Below the pieces are notes generated by a model, which made no database searches, was not told where the DNA came from, and saw only the letters and a program-made list of their open reading frames with translations. A DNA stretch of 64,000 nucleotides from DATBAX01 sp963762965 (GTDB taxonomy: Bacteria; Acidobacteriota; Terriglobia; Terriglobales; Acidobacteriaceae). The position numbers and the translations under genes are program-made. Shown piece by piece: positions 29,777 through 38,348 of this stretch (the stretch's first letter is position 1; each line of letters opens with the position of its first letter). The stretch covers positions 2,728,001-2,792,000 of the forward strand of contig CAVXME010000001.1 of NCBI GenBank assembly GCA_963762965.1, in the 5' to 3' direction.

Positions 29777-32352
29777 ATGCAAAAGACTGCCGGAAAGCAC
29801 AAAGACGATGCGAAAACTGGTTTCGCCACCGTCAGAACTCTAGGTCTGTGCTTGCTGCTTATACTTTTATCTTCGTTTTCGGCGATCGCGCAGGAGAAGC
29901 CACCGGTCGCCCCCAGCGCTAAGGCTCATCCGCTTCAGCTATCTGGAACTGTCGTCGACACGTCTGGCGCGGTGATTGCCGGGGCTACCGTCGAGGTTCG
30001 AAGCGCGAACGGTGCTGCACAAATAACAACACGGTCGGACAAGAACGGCTCCTTCATCATTTCTGGACTCTCGTCAGGTAATTATCGAGTCGTGGTATCC
30101 AATCCGGGTTTTGAAACCAAAGAAATCCCCGTCACCATAGCGACTACTGAGGCGTCGGCCCGGCTGCGCATCTCTCTCGCTGTGGGCTCCCTGAGCACCA
30201 CCATAAACGTGCAGAGCCGAGCGGATGACCTCGTCGGAATTGCCGACTCCGCCACCCAGGGAACAGTAGGCCAAACCGAAATCCAGGATCGCCCACTTCT
30301 TCGTTCCGGAGAAGTCTTGGAGGCGGTTCCCGGTGTGATCATTACTCAACACGCCGGCGGCGGCAAGGCCAACCAATACTTTCTTCGCGGCTTCAATCTC
30401 GACCACGGCACGGATATCGCCATTTTCATTGACGATATGCCGCTGAACCTGCCGTCGCACGCGCACGGCGAGGGCTACTCGGACATGAACACCGTCATCC
30501 CCGAGTTGGTGCAGCGGGTGAATTTCGAGAAAGGTCCTTATTACGCTGATGTCGGCAACTTTAGCTCGGCTGCGTCGGCCCATGTGGAAGTTTTCAAGAC
30601 ACTGCCGCAGAACTTCTTAACGATCGAAGGCGGCGATGATGGCTATGGGCGGGCCGTTTTCGGTGTATCGCAAAAGCTCGGCGAGGGCAGTTTGCTGTAC
30701 GGCGGAGAGGTGTATCACGATAACGGCCCATGGACGACGCATGAGGATAATTTTTACAAATACAACGGCCTTGTAACCTACAGCCAGGGCGGAGACGCCG
30801 ATGGCTTCAGCATCACGACCCGCGCTTACCGCGGAACATGGCACTCGAGCGATCAAATCCCCGTTGATGCCATACCCCAGGTGGGTTACTTCGGCGCACT
30901 GAACCCGACCGACGGTGGCGAGTCACAGCGTTATAGCTTGCAGTCGGAATGGCATCGCCGCGGCGCAAATTCCGAGACGAAAATCACGGCCTACGGATTT
31001 TATTACGACCTCAATCTGTTTTCTGATTTCACCTACTTCCTGGATGACCCTATTAAGGGCGATCAGTTCGAACAGCAGGACAGGCGCTGGGTGGCGGGGC
31101 TGGACGCACGCCACACGATTTTCAGCCAATGGTTTGGCCGCAAGGTGGAAAATACGTTCGGCCTGCAAATCCGCAACGATTGGGTCCATAACGGCCTTTT
31201 CCGGACGGAAAATCGTGTGCGCACGGACAAGAATGATATCAACGCCTGCAATGACGATCCCATCCCCGAGTGCGTTACCAATCCGAACCTGACAGCAATC
31301 TTGCCCGCGGACACGGATTTGAATCAATTTACGGACACGGTAGTAAGTGTTTACGCGGAAAATAAAATCCAGTGGGCGGAGAAAATTCCGCTCGGTCGTG
31401 GCCCTGCGCGGCGACGACGCAAAATATGTCGTCACCAGCTTGACTCCCACTTATGTCTCCCCCATCTTTGGTGCGGTCAACTTTGCGGCGCTCAATTCCG
31501 GCTCGGCCACCAAGTTCCTGCCCAGCCCCAAAGCAAGTTTGATTTTCGGACCGTGGGCCAATACTGAGTTCTATGTCCAGGGCGGATTCAGTTTCCATAG
31601 CAACGACGCGCGTGGCGCAACGCAAAGGGAGGAACCGATTTCGCCGGACAATCCTTTCCCCACGTCCAGCACCCCAATTTCTCCCCTGGTCCAAACCAAA
31701 GGCGGGGAGATCGGCGTGCGCACAGTCGGCCGTCCCACATCTGCAAAGCACCCTTTCGCTCTGGTATCTCCACAGTAACTCCGAACTGCAGCAGGATGGC
31801 GACACCGGAGGCACGGTTGCTTCAGAACAGTCGAGCAACCGTTATGGCATCGAATTCGCGAACTACTACACACCACGGGAACGTTTGGTCTTTGATTTTG
31901 ATTTTGCGGACTCCCGCGCCCAATTTACCCAAATAGACCCAGATGATGCGGCGTTCTCCAACGAGGGTGGCGGCCAGTATCCGGTGCAAGGCACGGGTGG
32001 CAAGCTTGTGCCCGAAGCGGTTAAGGTGGTGATTTCATCGGGCGTCACGCTGCATGATTACAAACGCTTTTCTTCGACTCTGCGCCTGCGCTACTTTGGT
32101 CCGCGCGATTTGACCTCCGACGGAATTAATCGATCAAAGGCAACGGCGTTGCTCAACGCGGAAGTCGGTTATCAAATTGACAAGGCATGGCGCGTTTCGG
32201 CCGAATTTTTGAATTTGCTGAACCGCCGCGATAGCGACATTGACTACGCCTACATCTCCCGAATAACGCCAACAGCCGCTCCGGCATTCACAGACGTTTA
32301 CCACCCCACCGAACCGTTTCAGGTGCGATTGGTGTTCCGAAGGACCTTTTGA
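29777..32352 (+). pseudogene. TonB-dependent outer-membrane receptor with two frameshifts
   Basis: Corrected length ~857 residues. Signal peptide, then a carboxypeptidase-like Ig module (LQLSGTVVDTSGAVIAGATV), the plug (RSGEVLEAVPGVIITQHAGG; GKANQYFLRGFNLDHGTDIA; LVQRVNFEKGPYYADVGNFS) and a beta-barrel ending FQVRLVFRRTF with the terminal Phe of outer-membrane proteins. Frame 1 ends usefully at an AAAA run (31382-31385); dropping one A restores NKIQWAEKFRSVVALRGDD. A second one-base excess near 31725-31732 breaks the barrel again; removing one base gives GVRTAAVPHLQSTLSLWY. All barrel segments are preserved, so the damage is recent or is sequencing error. Ligand unknown. Confidence 0.85.
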
Positions 32353-32536
32353 CAAATGGTGCATGGCCCATTCAATCCTGGTTTTGGCTGGAGTGGGGCA
32401 GTTCTCGGGCGGAGATTCCACAAATGCCGGGCTCCATGGCCGGAGCAGCATCATTCCAAAACGGGAATCTTTCGCCAACTTCAAGCACCAAAGCCACTTC
32501 ATACATTTCTGTACGTACACTTCCATAAGCACAAAA

Positions 32537-32552
32537 TGTTCCACGTGGAACA
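32537..32552. promoter_or_regulatory. parS-like palindrome 1
   Basis: TGTTCCACGTGGAACA, a perfect 16-bp palindrome, one symmetrical base pair away from the widespread ParB site TGTTTCACGTGAAACA. It lies in the intergenic region after the TonB receptor. No parA or parB gene is in the window. ParB binding is inferred from sequence only. Confidence 0.7.
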
Positions 32553-32571
32553 CTTGTGCAAATCGCACCTA

Positions 32572-32587
32572 TGTTCCTCGTGGAACA
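32572..32587. promoter_or_regulatory. parS-like palindrome 2
   Basis: TGTTCCTCGTGGAACA differs from site 1 by one base in the centre. The centres of the two sites are 35 bp apart, between convergent genes, so neither is a simple gene operator. Confidence 0.6.
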
Positions 32588-32607
32588 CATCTCCACTCTG
32601 AACGACT

Positions 32608-33660
32608 TTACCGCTTGCCCGATTCCCGGTTTGCCGGCTGCTGTTTCTGCTGTAGCTGTTGTTGCTGCTGTTGGTGTCTTTGCTGCAATTGTTGCGTCTG
32701 TTGCTGGTGGCTCTGCTCCATCTGCTGTCTTTGCGAGTCACTTGCCTTCTGTTTATCCATCTTCACGTGCTCCTGGTCCTGCTGCTGCTGGAGTTTGTCG
32801 CGCTCCTGTTGCTGCTTTGCGATTTGCTTGTCCTGCTGCTGCTGGTACTTCTTGTCCTGCTTTGCATTGCCCGTATTTGGAGCGGTCCGCGCCAAGGGTG
32901 CAAGGTCGTGAGGATGGACGGCGGCTGGAGTATAAGGCGCTCCTGCTTCTTTGGCCGGCACCGCGGCACGGTCGTTAAAATCTCCGGGCCTGGGAGTGGC
33001 TGCAACGCCTGGCTTGCCCATGTTCACCGACGCGCGTTGTTGCGGGTTGGCTCGAGCAGCCTGCGCATGTTGAGTTTGAGTTGCCACCGGCCCGATGTGC
33101 CGCTCACGCGCTGCTGCTTCTTCGTCAGCGGTAGCACGTGCGGTGATTCCACCATTGCCGCCGTTGTAGCTGACGCGGCTTACGTTGTTGTAAGTCACGT
33201 GAGTGTCGTAAACATTGTGAATGTTGGTGACGTCGATGTTAAGTACGGAGCGGTTGTAGAAAAAGTGTCCGTTGTCCCAACGCCCGCCTTCGAATCCGTT
33301 GCCGAAATAGCCGAATCCATAGTTGATGCCGCCGTAGAAGCCCACGTGCGGCCCCCAGTAGCCGTCATAGAAGACGAATCCGTCGCCGCCCCAACCCCAA
33401 TAGGCTGGAGTCCAGAGGAACCCGACTTCCGGCGCCACTACCCAGGTGCCTGGCACCCAGTAGTAATCGGTAACGTCATAATCGTAAGCCCAATAGCCGG
33501 GCGCCCAAAGATACCCATCACCTGGACAAATAGGCTGCTCATAGACAGGCAGCGCCGGTGGGCCGATCCTGATGGCTACGCCAATTTGGGCGAATGATGC
33601 TGCCGCCATGGACAGCAGGACAAGTGAGAACAACAACGTACGAATAAATCGAATTTGCAT
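32608..33660 (-). CDS. Secreted WXXGXW-repeat protein with Gln-rich tail
   Basis: 350 residues. The signal peptide (TLLFSLVLLSMAAASFAQ) is followed by four or five tyrosine/tryptophan-rich repeats (YLWAPGYWAYD, YYWVPGTWVVA, FLWTPAYWGWG, FYDGYWGPHVGFYGG) of the YXWXPGXW type common in acidobacterial and proteobacterial secreted proteins. A glycine-rich turn region follows, then a long coiled, Gln/Lys/His-rich tail (~255-345). The repeats probably form a beta-rich surface structure; the tail may bind metal or polyanions. Function unknown. Two parS-like sites lie just beyond its 3' end. Confidence 0.8.
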   Translation of the reverse strand: MQIRFIRTLLFSLVLLSMAAASFAQIGVAIRIGPPALPVYEQPICPGDGYLWAPGYWAYDYDVTDYYWVPGTWVVAPEVGFLWTPAYWGWGGDGFVFYDGYWGPHVGFYGGINYGFGYFGNGFEGGRWDNGHFFYNRSVLNIDVTNIHNVYDTHVTYNNVSRVSYNGGNGGITARATADEEAAARERHIGPVATQTQHAQAARANPQQRASVNMGKPGVAATPRPGDFNDRAAVPAKEAGAPYTPAAVHPHDLAPLARTAPNTGNAKQDKKYQQQQDKQIAKQQQERDKLQQQQDQEHVKMDKQKASDSQRQQMEQSHQQQTQQLQQRHQQQQQQLQQKQQPANRESGKR

Positions 33661-34046
33661 AAGATTCCTGTGGCCCTCATCCCTCGTTTGCCCGGTGCTG
33701 CTCTACGCCTGCGAGTTTCGGGGATGGAAGGCCGATTCACACTGACTCCGTTTCGCTGCAAACGGTGATACCAAGGACTATCGCATTTCGACGATGTAAA
33801 AATCTGAGCAAATAAGCTCATTGTCGTCTGGCCTGGTCTTTGGATGAGGCGCAACAATTAAGGTTGCCCGTCCGCCAGCGGATGACCCACCTTTTCACCA
33901 AAACGCCAGGCCCGATTTTTTAACAATCGCCCGGATGAATGAGAGCGTATACTTCGTGCCATCTCAGCCCGATAACGACGACACGTCGGCCCCCTAATTG
34001 TTTCCCTGAAGAATCAAAGGCTGGGTAAGAAAAGGAGTCGCTTGCC
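33661..34046. other. Intergenic region between divergent genes
   Basis: 386 bases without a supportable gene. Only the AGGAG site of the dehydrogenase near 34036 is clear. I see no riboswitch, tRNA or strong palindrome. Confidence 0.45.
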
Positions 34047-35162
34047 ATGAGCAATGCAGCTCGACCGCTCCCGACACAAGAAGAAATCCCTTCGAAGGTT
34101 TCACCAACCAGCACCGCCAGCGCTTACGCGGCAAAAAGCGCAACTTCCGGGATGGCGGCAACCATTATCCCGCGCCGCGCACTGCTGCCACAAGATGTGC
34201 AGCTCGAGATTTTGTTCTGCGGCGTGTGTCACACCGATGTGCACTTTGTGCGAAATGAGTTTTCAGACAGCATCCCAACCAGCTATCCGTGCGTGCCGGG
34301 ACACGAGATCGTTGGCCGCGTGACCAAAGTTGGCAGCGCGGTGAAGAAGTTCAAAGCAGGCGATACGGTGGCTGTGGGTTGCATGGTGGATTCGGACCGC
34401 ACCTGTGCCAGTTGCCAGGAAGGAGAAGAACAATATTGCGCCAGTATGCCGGTCCTCACCTACAACGCTCCAGACAAGCACCTGGGAGGCATGACCTACG
34501 GCGGGTATTCGCAGAACATCGTGGTTGACGAGGCATTTGTGCTGCGAGTGCCGGAGAAGCTGGATCTGGCCGCCGCCGCGCCGTTGCTCTGCGCCGGCAT
34601 CACAACCTATTCGCCGCTGCGCCGCCGCAATCTGCGCAAAGGCCAGAAGGTGGGCGTGGTGGGGCTTGGCGGATTGGGCCACATGGGTGTGAAATTCGCG
34701 GCTGCGTTTGGTTGCGAAGTTGTGCTCTTTACAACTTCTCCTGGCAAAACTGCCGACGCCAAGCGGCTGGGAGCGCACGAAGTGGTCGTCTCGAAAAATG
34801 ACGCCGAGATGCAGAAACATCTAAACAGCTTCGACTTCATCCTCGATACAGTTCCGGCGCACCATGGACTGGATGCGTACCTCAATCTTCTGAAGCGAGA
34901 CGGGACCTTGTCGCTGGTGGGAGCGCCATCAGTCCCTCTATCGTTTGGAGTGATGGGTTTGTTATTTGGCCGACGGCAAATTGCAGGTTCCATTATTGGA
35001 GGCATTCGTGAGACGCAAGAGATGCTGGATTTCTGCGCCGAGCATGGAGTTAGTGCGGACGTCGAAAGCATTGGCATCCAGCAAGTCAACGAAGCCTTTG
35101 ATCGCCTGGTCAAGGGTGACGTCAAATACCGCTTCGTCATCGACATGGCCTCGCTGAAGTGA
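34047..35162 (+). CDS. Zinc-dependent alcohol dehydrogenase (cinnamyl-alcohol/YahK type)
   Basis: 371 residues; AGGAG precedes the ATG. Catalytic zinc ligands are Cys in CGVCHTD and the His-Glu pair in GHEIVGRVTKVGS. The Rossmann motif is VGLGGLGHMGVKFA (NADP-type by analogy with YahK). The structural-zinc lobe reads DSDRTCASCQEGEEQYC, whereas relatives have four cysteines: the first is Asp here. The ~40 N-terminal residues are longer than usual. Reduces aldehydes to alcohols in the cytoplasm. The next gene downstream was separated by the IS insertion. Confidence 0.92.
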   Translation: MSNAARPLPTQEEIPSKVSPTSTASAYAAKSATSGMAATIIPRRALLPQDVQLEILFCGVCHTDVHFVRNEFSDSIPTSYPCVPGHEIVGRVTKVGSAVKKFKAGDTVAVGCMVDSDRTCASCQEGEEQYCASMPVLTYNAPDKHLGGMTYGGYSQNIVVDEAFVLRVPEKLDLAAAAPLLCAGITTYSPLRRRNLRKGQKVGVVGLGGLGHMGVKFAAAFGCEVVLFTTSPGKTADAKRLGAHEVVVSKNDAEMQKHLNSFDFILDTVPAHHGLDAYLNLLKRDGTLSLVGAPSVPLSFGVMGLLFGRRQIAGSIIGGIRETQEMLDFCAEHGVSADVESIGIQQVNEAFDRLVKGDVKYRFVIDMASLK

Positions 35163-35329
35163 GAGACACGCTTACAGCGTTCGTCGTTCTCACTCTATCG
35201 CAAGCGCGATAGGACGGGGCGCCCCTCATTTGTGGTGGCGGAGGGTATGCCTGTTCCCAATATGGTGAATGATGTAGATACCCTGAACGAAACATTTTGG
35301 CACGAATGATGACTTAGGTCTATTGTAAT

Positions 35330-35337
35330 GACTGATG
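35330..35337. repeat. Target-site duplication, left copy
   Basis: GACTGATG, identical to 38368-38375, directly outside the left inverted repeat. An 8-bp duplication agrees with IS1-family transposition (8-9 bp). Confidence 0.9.
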
Positions 35338-35356
35338 GGTAGTGTCCTAATTTGGA
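35338..35356 (+). repeat. Left terminal inverted repeat
   Basis: GGTAGTGTCCTAATTTGGA; the reverse complement occurs at 38349-38367 with no mismatch. The next base differs (C left, T right). Confidence 0.93.
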
Positions 35357-35357
35357 C

Positions 35358-35540
35358 TCAGGCTGTCTGTAAGTTGGCATGAATCGTGCTCCGTATCCAT
35401 TCTGAGACATTCTGCTTACTAGCCTTCGCTGCTGCTTCAACTGCCTTTAGATCGTCCGCCGTGAAGCGTACAGGCACAATCCTGCCCTTTGCTGCACCCT
35501 TGGGTAACTTTGGTCGTCCTAGTTTCTTGGCCCGTGTCAA
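35358..35540 (-). CDS. Ribbon-helix-helix-like small protein in IS element
   Basis: 60 residues. RIVPVRFTADDLKAVEAAAK and KQNVSEWIRSTIHANLQ give the strand-helix-helix pattern of CopG/Arc-type DNA-binding proteins; the N-terminus is basic (RAKKLGRPKLPKGAAKGR). The start is TTG at 35540 inside TTGA, overlapping the stop of the 99-residue gene. The stop is 2 bases inside the inverted repeat. Likely a DNA-binding regulator of the element or an antitoxin-like factor; neither is proven. Confidence 0.75.
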   Translation of the reverse strand: MTRAKKLGRPKLPKGAAKGRIVPVRFTADDLKAVEAAAKASKQNVSEWIRSTIHANLQTA

Positions 35541-35836
35541 TTGATTCCCCTGTGCTCTTGGATGATTGCTGCCCTGACTGCTGTTTCCGGTGACACCACT
35601 GGCGGAATGTGCAGAACGGCCACATGCCGCTTGGGATTCTTGGGATCGTCTGTCTCATGCGCCCACGCGTAGGCTTTAATCGCCTTCGGATGCCCGATTA
35701 GCTTGAATACTTCCACGACTCCATCCCAAACCGTCTGCCCCTGAAATGTCTCTTTCACAGGTACGCTTTCAACGTGTACCGCGTCCGCGTTGTGCAGGTA
35801 TCGAATCACTTTCCTTAGCTCCTCGATGTCGTTCAA
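35537..35836 (-). CDS. Unknown 99-residue IS passenger protein
   Basis: Begins MNDIEELRKVIRYLHNADAV (TTG start at 35836 within TTGA, overlapping the transposase stop). A mixed alpha/beta protein with a conserved-looking core KAYAWAHETDDPKNPKRHVA and a C-terminal VVSPETAVRAAIIQEHRG. No family recognised. Its position between transposase and ribbon-helix-helix gene, coupled to both by identical overlaps, suggests joint production, as an accessory transposition factor or part of a toxin-antitoxin-like pair with the 60-residue protein. Both ideas are inference. Confidence 0.7.
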   Translation of the reverse strand: MNDIEELRKVIRYLHNADAVHVESVPVKETFQGQTVWDGVVEVFKLIGHPKAIKAYAWAHETDDPKNPKRHVAVLHIPPVVSPETAVRAAIIQEHRGIN

Positions 35837-36660
35837 GCCGATGCCTCCACAAGATCACCCACACTCAGAAAATCTCGCTCGACTCCCGCAGCCATCGCCG
35901 GGGTGCATCGCAGCGTATTGTGGCGCTTCACGAAATTGTAATAGGCGAAGTGTAACGCGACTGCTGCATCGAAGTTTTCCAGCTTCTTGCTGAATGCCAG
36001 CGTCAAGCGCGTTAGGCGGCGCATGTGAAGGCGCGTAGTCGCATTCAAGCGTTCTACATAGCTGGTAGAGATCAAGTCAATGTCTGGGTTCCCGACAACG
36101 ATGCGCTTTTCGATACCGACCATATCCGGGGCGCTGTACCGCCGATGCGGGTGCAAGGTTTCATCGTGCGTGTAGGTCTTTACGATCTGGGCATAGTCCA
36201 CATCGCCGCCGAACGCTCTTTCGATGGCCTCTATGTAGGTATGTAGGGCATCGGTTGAAATCTGTACGCGGTTTTTCATCCGGCTGGCAACGTCCTTCAC
36301 GAAAAGATTGGCTGTAACCCCATCCCGCTTTCCCACCCGGAAGGCAGGAACTAGCTTGGTATCCGCGTCCACGGCGCAGAACGTCCAAACGTCGCCCACT
36401 TCTGGATTGTCATCCACGCGGACATGCTTTTCCTTCTTGCCGATGAATCCCCAGATTTCATCGAACTCTAGGCGATGACAGTCTAGATCGCGCATCTTGG
36501 CATCCATGAGCGCTGCGCAGCCCTGACCTACCTTTACGCCAAGTCGCATGATCGTATCCCGGTGAACGCCTGTAATTCGCTCAATCGAGCGGATGCTGGA
36601 ACCTTCGGCCAGTGCGGAGATAACCGCGATTTTCCTGTCGGTATTGAGTACGTTTGCCAT
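35833..36660 (-). CDS. IS1-family transposase (single-ORF branch)
   Basis: 275 residues from the ATG at 36660. The N-terminal helix-turn-helix is SIRSIERITGVHRDTIMRLG. The DDE core begins LEFDEIWGFIGKKEKHVRVD, the IS1 signature, then the second Asp region (STDALHTYIEAIERAFG) and the Glu in SYVERLNATTRLHMRRLTR. Full length, no frameshift, unlike classical IS1, which needs InsA/InsB programmed frameshifting. The promoter at 36668-36696 reads into it. The long antisense-derived extension upstream of 36660 is not coding. Confidence 0.92.
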   Translation of the reverse strand: MANVLNTDRKIAVISALAEGSSIRSIERITGVHRDTIMRLGVKVGQGCAALMDAKMRDLDCHRLEFDEIWGFIGKKEKHVRVDDNPEVGDVWTFCAVDADTKLVPAFRVGKRDGVTANLFVKDVASRMKNRVQISTDALHTYIEAIERAFGGDVDYAQIVKTYTHDETLHPHRRYSAPDMVGIEKRIVVGNPDIDLISTSYVERLNATTRLHMRRLTRLTLAFSKKLENFDAAVALHFAYYNFVKRHNTLRCTPAMAAGVERDFLSVGDLVEASA

Positions 36661-36667
36661 GTCAATT

Positions 36668-36696
36668 ACTGTATTACAATAATCATAGGTTGTCAA
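36668..36696 (-). promoter_or_regulatory. Transposase promoter
   Basis: On the minus strand TTGACA (36696-36691), 17 bases, TACAGT (36673-36668), then seven bases to the ATG at 36660. The predicted start of transcription coincides with the start codon, so the message is probably leaderless. Confidence 0.75.
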
Positions 36697-36723
36697 GTGT
36701 TTTTGTGTTACACTTTCTGCGCT

Positions 36724-37569
36724 ATGAGACTGTTTATCTTGACATTGGTTGTCACAATCTTTACTCAAGTAGGCGCACAAGAAGCTACGCCACATACTGC
36801 GCCATCCACTGCTCCCGAACGGGGAAGCAGCATCAGCAAACTCCATACTCAGCAGAAAGCAAGCCAAGCCGAGGCAACAGATCCCGGCACTTCGCCAGTA
36901 TCGTTCGCCAACAAATGCGCGGATTGCTACTCCGTAGAAAAACCACAGACACAGACCGAGACAGAGAAAGCTAAGGCAGCGTCTCTCGATGACCTCACCC
37001 GGCGTTATATGTGGGCAACCATTATTGGTGTCATTGGTGCTTGGGTTGGGCTGGGTATTTTGATCGTTCAAACCATAATCTCTCGGCATACCGCGCAACG
37101 TCAATTGAGGGCGTACGTATTTACGAACACTTCTGACATTCTCGAAGGCACAATAATTGACCCACCAAGGATAGACAAGACTAACTTTCCTTTCGTACAT
37201 GTGACCATAAAAAACTCGGGACAAACTCCCGCTTATGATGTCATTAGCTGGCTGCAAATTGATGTTACTGTCCAGACGGAAGAGCGCACATTGGTTGTTT
37301 CTACCCCGATTCAAAGGGGCTCCACTATTAACCTCGGCCCCGGTGGCACCTTCACTAAATTCCTGTGGTTTCACCGCCCAGTTACCGCCCCAGAAATCTC
37401 CGAAATAGCCAGCGGAGTTAGGGGTGTCTACGCTTACGGAAGAATAGAGTACATAGACGCCTTTAAAGTGCGGAGGTTTACCAATTTTAGACTTAAATAC
37501 ACTGGGGTTTTCCCCCCGCCCCCGAACTCCATATTCAACTTCTGTGAAAGCGGGAACGACGCGAACTAG
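36724..37569 (+). CDS. IS passenger membrane protein 1
   Basis: 281 residues. Short signal-like N-terminus (MRLFILTLVVTIFTQVGAQ), a Thr/Ser/Gln-rich linker (~20-90) with one CADC pair, one membrane segment (~98-120; IIGVIGAWVGLGILIVQTII), and a C-terminal ~150-residue beta-rich domain starting QLRAYVFTNTSDILEG with VTIKNSGQTPAYDVISWLQI. If both hydrophobic parts are used, the C-terminal domain is cytoplasmic. GRIEYIDAF near the end matches GCIQYEDIF in the next gene, so the two are paralogous in design. Function unknown; no transposition motif. Confidence 0.75.
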   Translation: MRLFILTLVVTIFTQVGAQEATPHTAPSTAPERGSSISKLHTQQKASQAEATDPGTSPVSFANKCADCYSVEKPQTQTETEKAKAASLDDLTRRYMWATIIGVIGAWVGLGILIVQTIISRHTAQRQLRAYVFTNTSDILEGTIIDPPRIDKTNFPFVHVTIKNSGQTPAYDVISWLQIDVTVQTEERTLVVSTPIQRGSTINLGPGGTFTKFLWFHRPVTAPEISEIASGVRGVYAYGRIEYIDAFKVRRFTNFRLKYTGVFPPPPNSIFNFCESGNDAN

Positions 37570-37581
37570 GGGATGTGAACT

Positions 37582-38346
37582 ATGAAGTATCTGCCCTTGA
37601 TTGTCGTGTTTGCGCTCATCCTGCCAATTCACGTGGCCAGTCAGCCAAATCAGACTCCCACTAAGAAACAGCAAAGCGCCCAACCAGAAAGTCCATCTCC
37701 GACCATTGGTGAAAATAACTACACAGCCGACGACCATTCCGAGCGCCCCGAGACCAACCCTCCAAAGTGGTACGCGGCCATCGAGCGGCCCGATTGGTGG
37801 CTGGTTTTCATCGCTGCTCTGACTGGACTCGCTATTGCTTACCAAGCTAGAGAAATGACCCGCGCCACTGTTGAGATGCGTAAGAGCGCAGAGTCTTTCA
37901 TTAGTAAGGAACGCGCACGATTGTCGATTGAAGTCGAGACGCTTGTTTATGAGGATGCCGATCTTATCCACGGAGTCCATTACAAAGTTCGCCTTTATGG
38001 CCCGACAATAGCTTTGGTTAAACAGTCTTGCGCTACTGCGGAAATGACTGGTTCCAAAGAAACTCCGAACATTGTTTGCGATTTCAGTATCCCGGTCATT
38101 CTTCCGAAAATAATTACGGCTCCGGAAACGCGAGTATTCGCGCTCTTGACAGATAACGACATGGAAGCAGTCCAGATTGAGAAAAAGTTCATCCATTTTT
38201 GGGGGTGTATTCAGTACGAGGATATCTTTGGAGGTCAGCACACTACTATGTGGAGCTATAGATGGGACGATTCCCTGAGAGCCTATTTCCCCGGCGTGAC
38301 AGGCAATTGGATTGAAGGCCCAGCAGAGTATAACCAGCAGTCCTAA
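37582..38346 (+). CDS. IS passenger membrane protein 2
   Basis: 254 residues, 12 bases after passenger 1 with GGATG in the gap, so one transcript. Signal-like N-terminus (LIVVFALILPIHVASQ), Gln/Pro/Ser-rich linker, one membrane segment (~72-90; WWLVFIAALTGLAIAYQA), then a helical stretch (EMTRATVEMRKSAESFISKE) and a beta-rich domain with GCIQYEDIFGGQHTTMWSYR near the end. Same layout as passenger 1. The stop is two bases before the right inverted repeat. A two-protein membrane complex is a reasonable guess; a defence, addiction or signalling role cannot be chosen from sequence. Confidence 0.75.
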   Translation: MKYLPLIVVFALILPIHVASQPNQTPTKKQQSAQPESPSPTIGENNYTADDHSERPETNPPKWYAAIERPDWWLVFIAALTGLAIAYQAREMTRATVEMRKSAESFISKERARLSIEVETLVYEDADLIHGVHYKVRLYGPTIALVKQSCATAEMTGSKETPNIVCDFSIPVILPKIITAPETRVFALLTDNDMEAVQIEKKFIHFWGCIQYEDIFGGQHTTMWSYRWDDSLRAYFPGVTGNWIEGPAEYNQQS

Positions 38347-38348
38347 AA

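Noticed and set aside
32356..32601. Possible plus-strand gene in the parS-containing gap
   Set aside because: Begins at the receptor stop, covers both palindromes, and has no domain or start signal.
32640..32850. GCTGTTGTTGCTG-like stretch as a microsatellite or small RNA
   Set aside because: It is the codon pattern of the Gln-rich tail of the minus-strand secreted protein.
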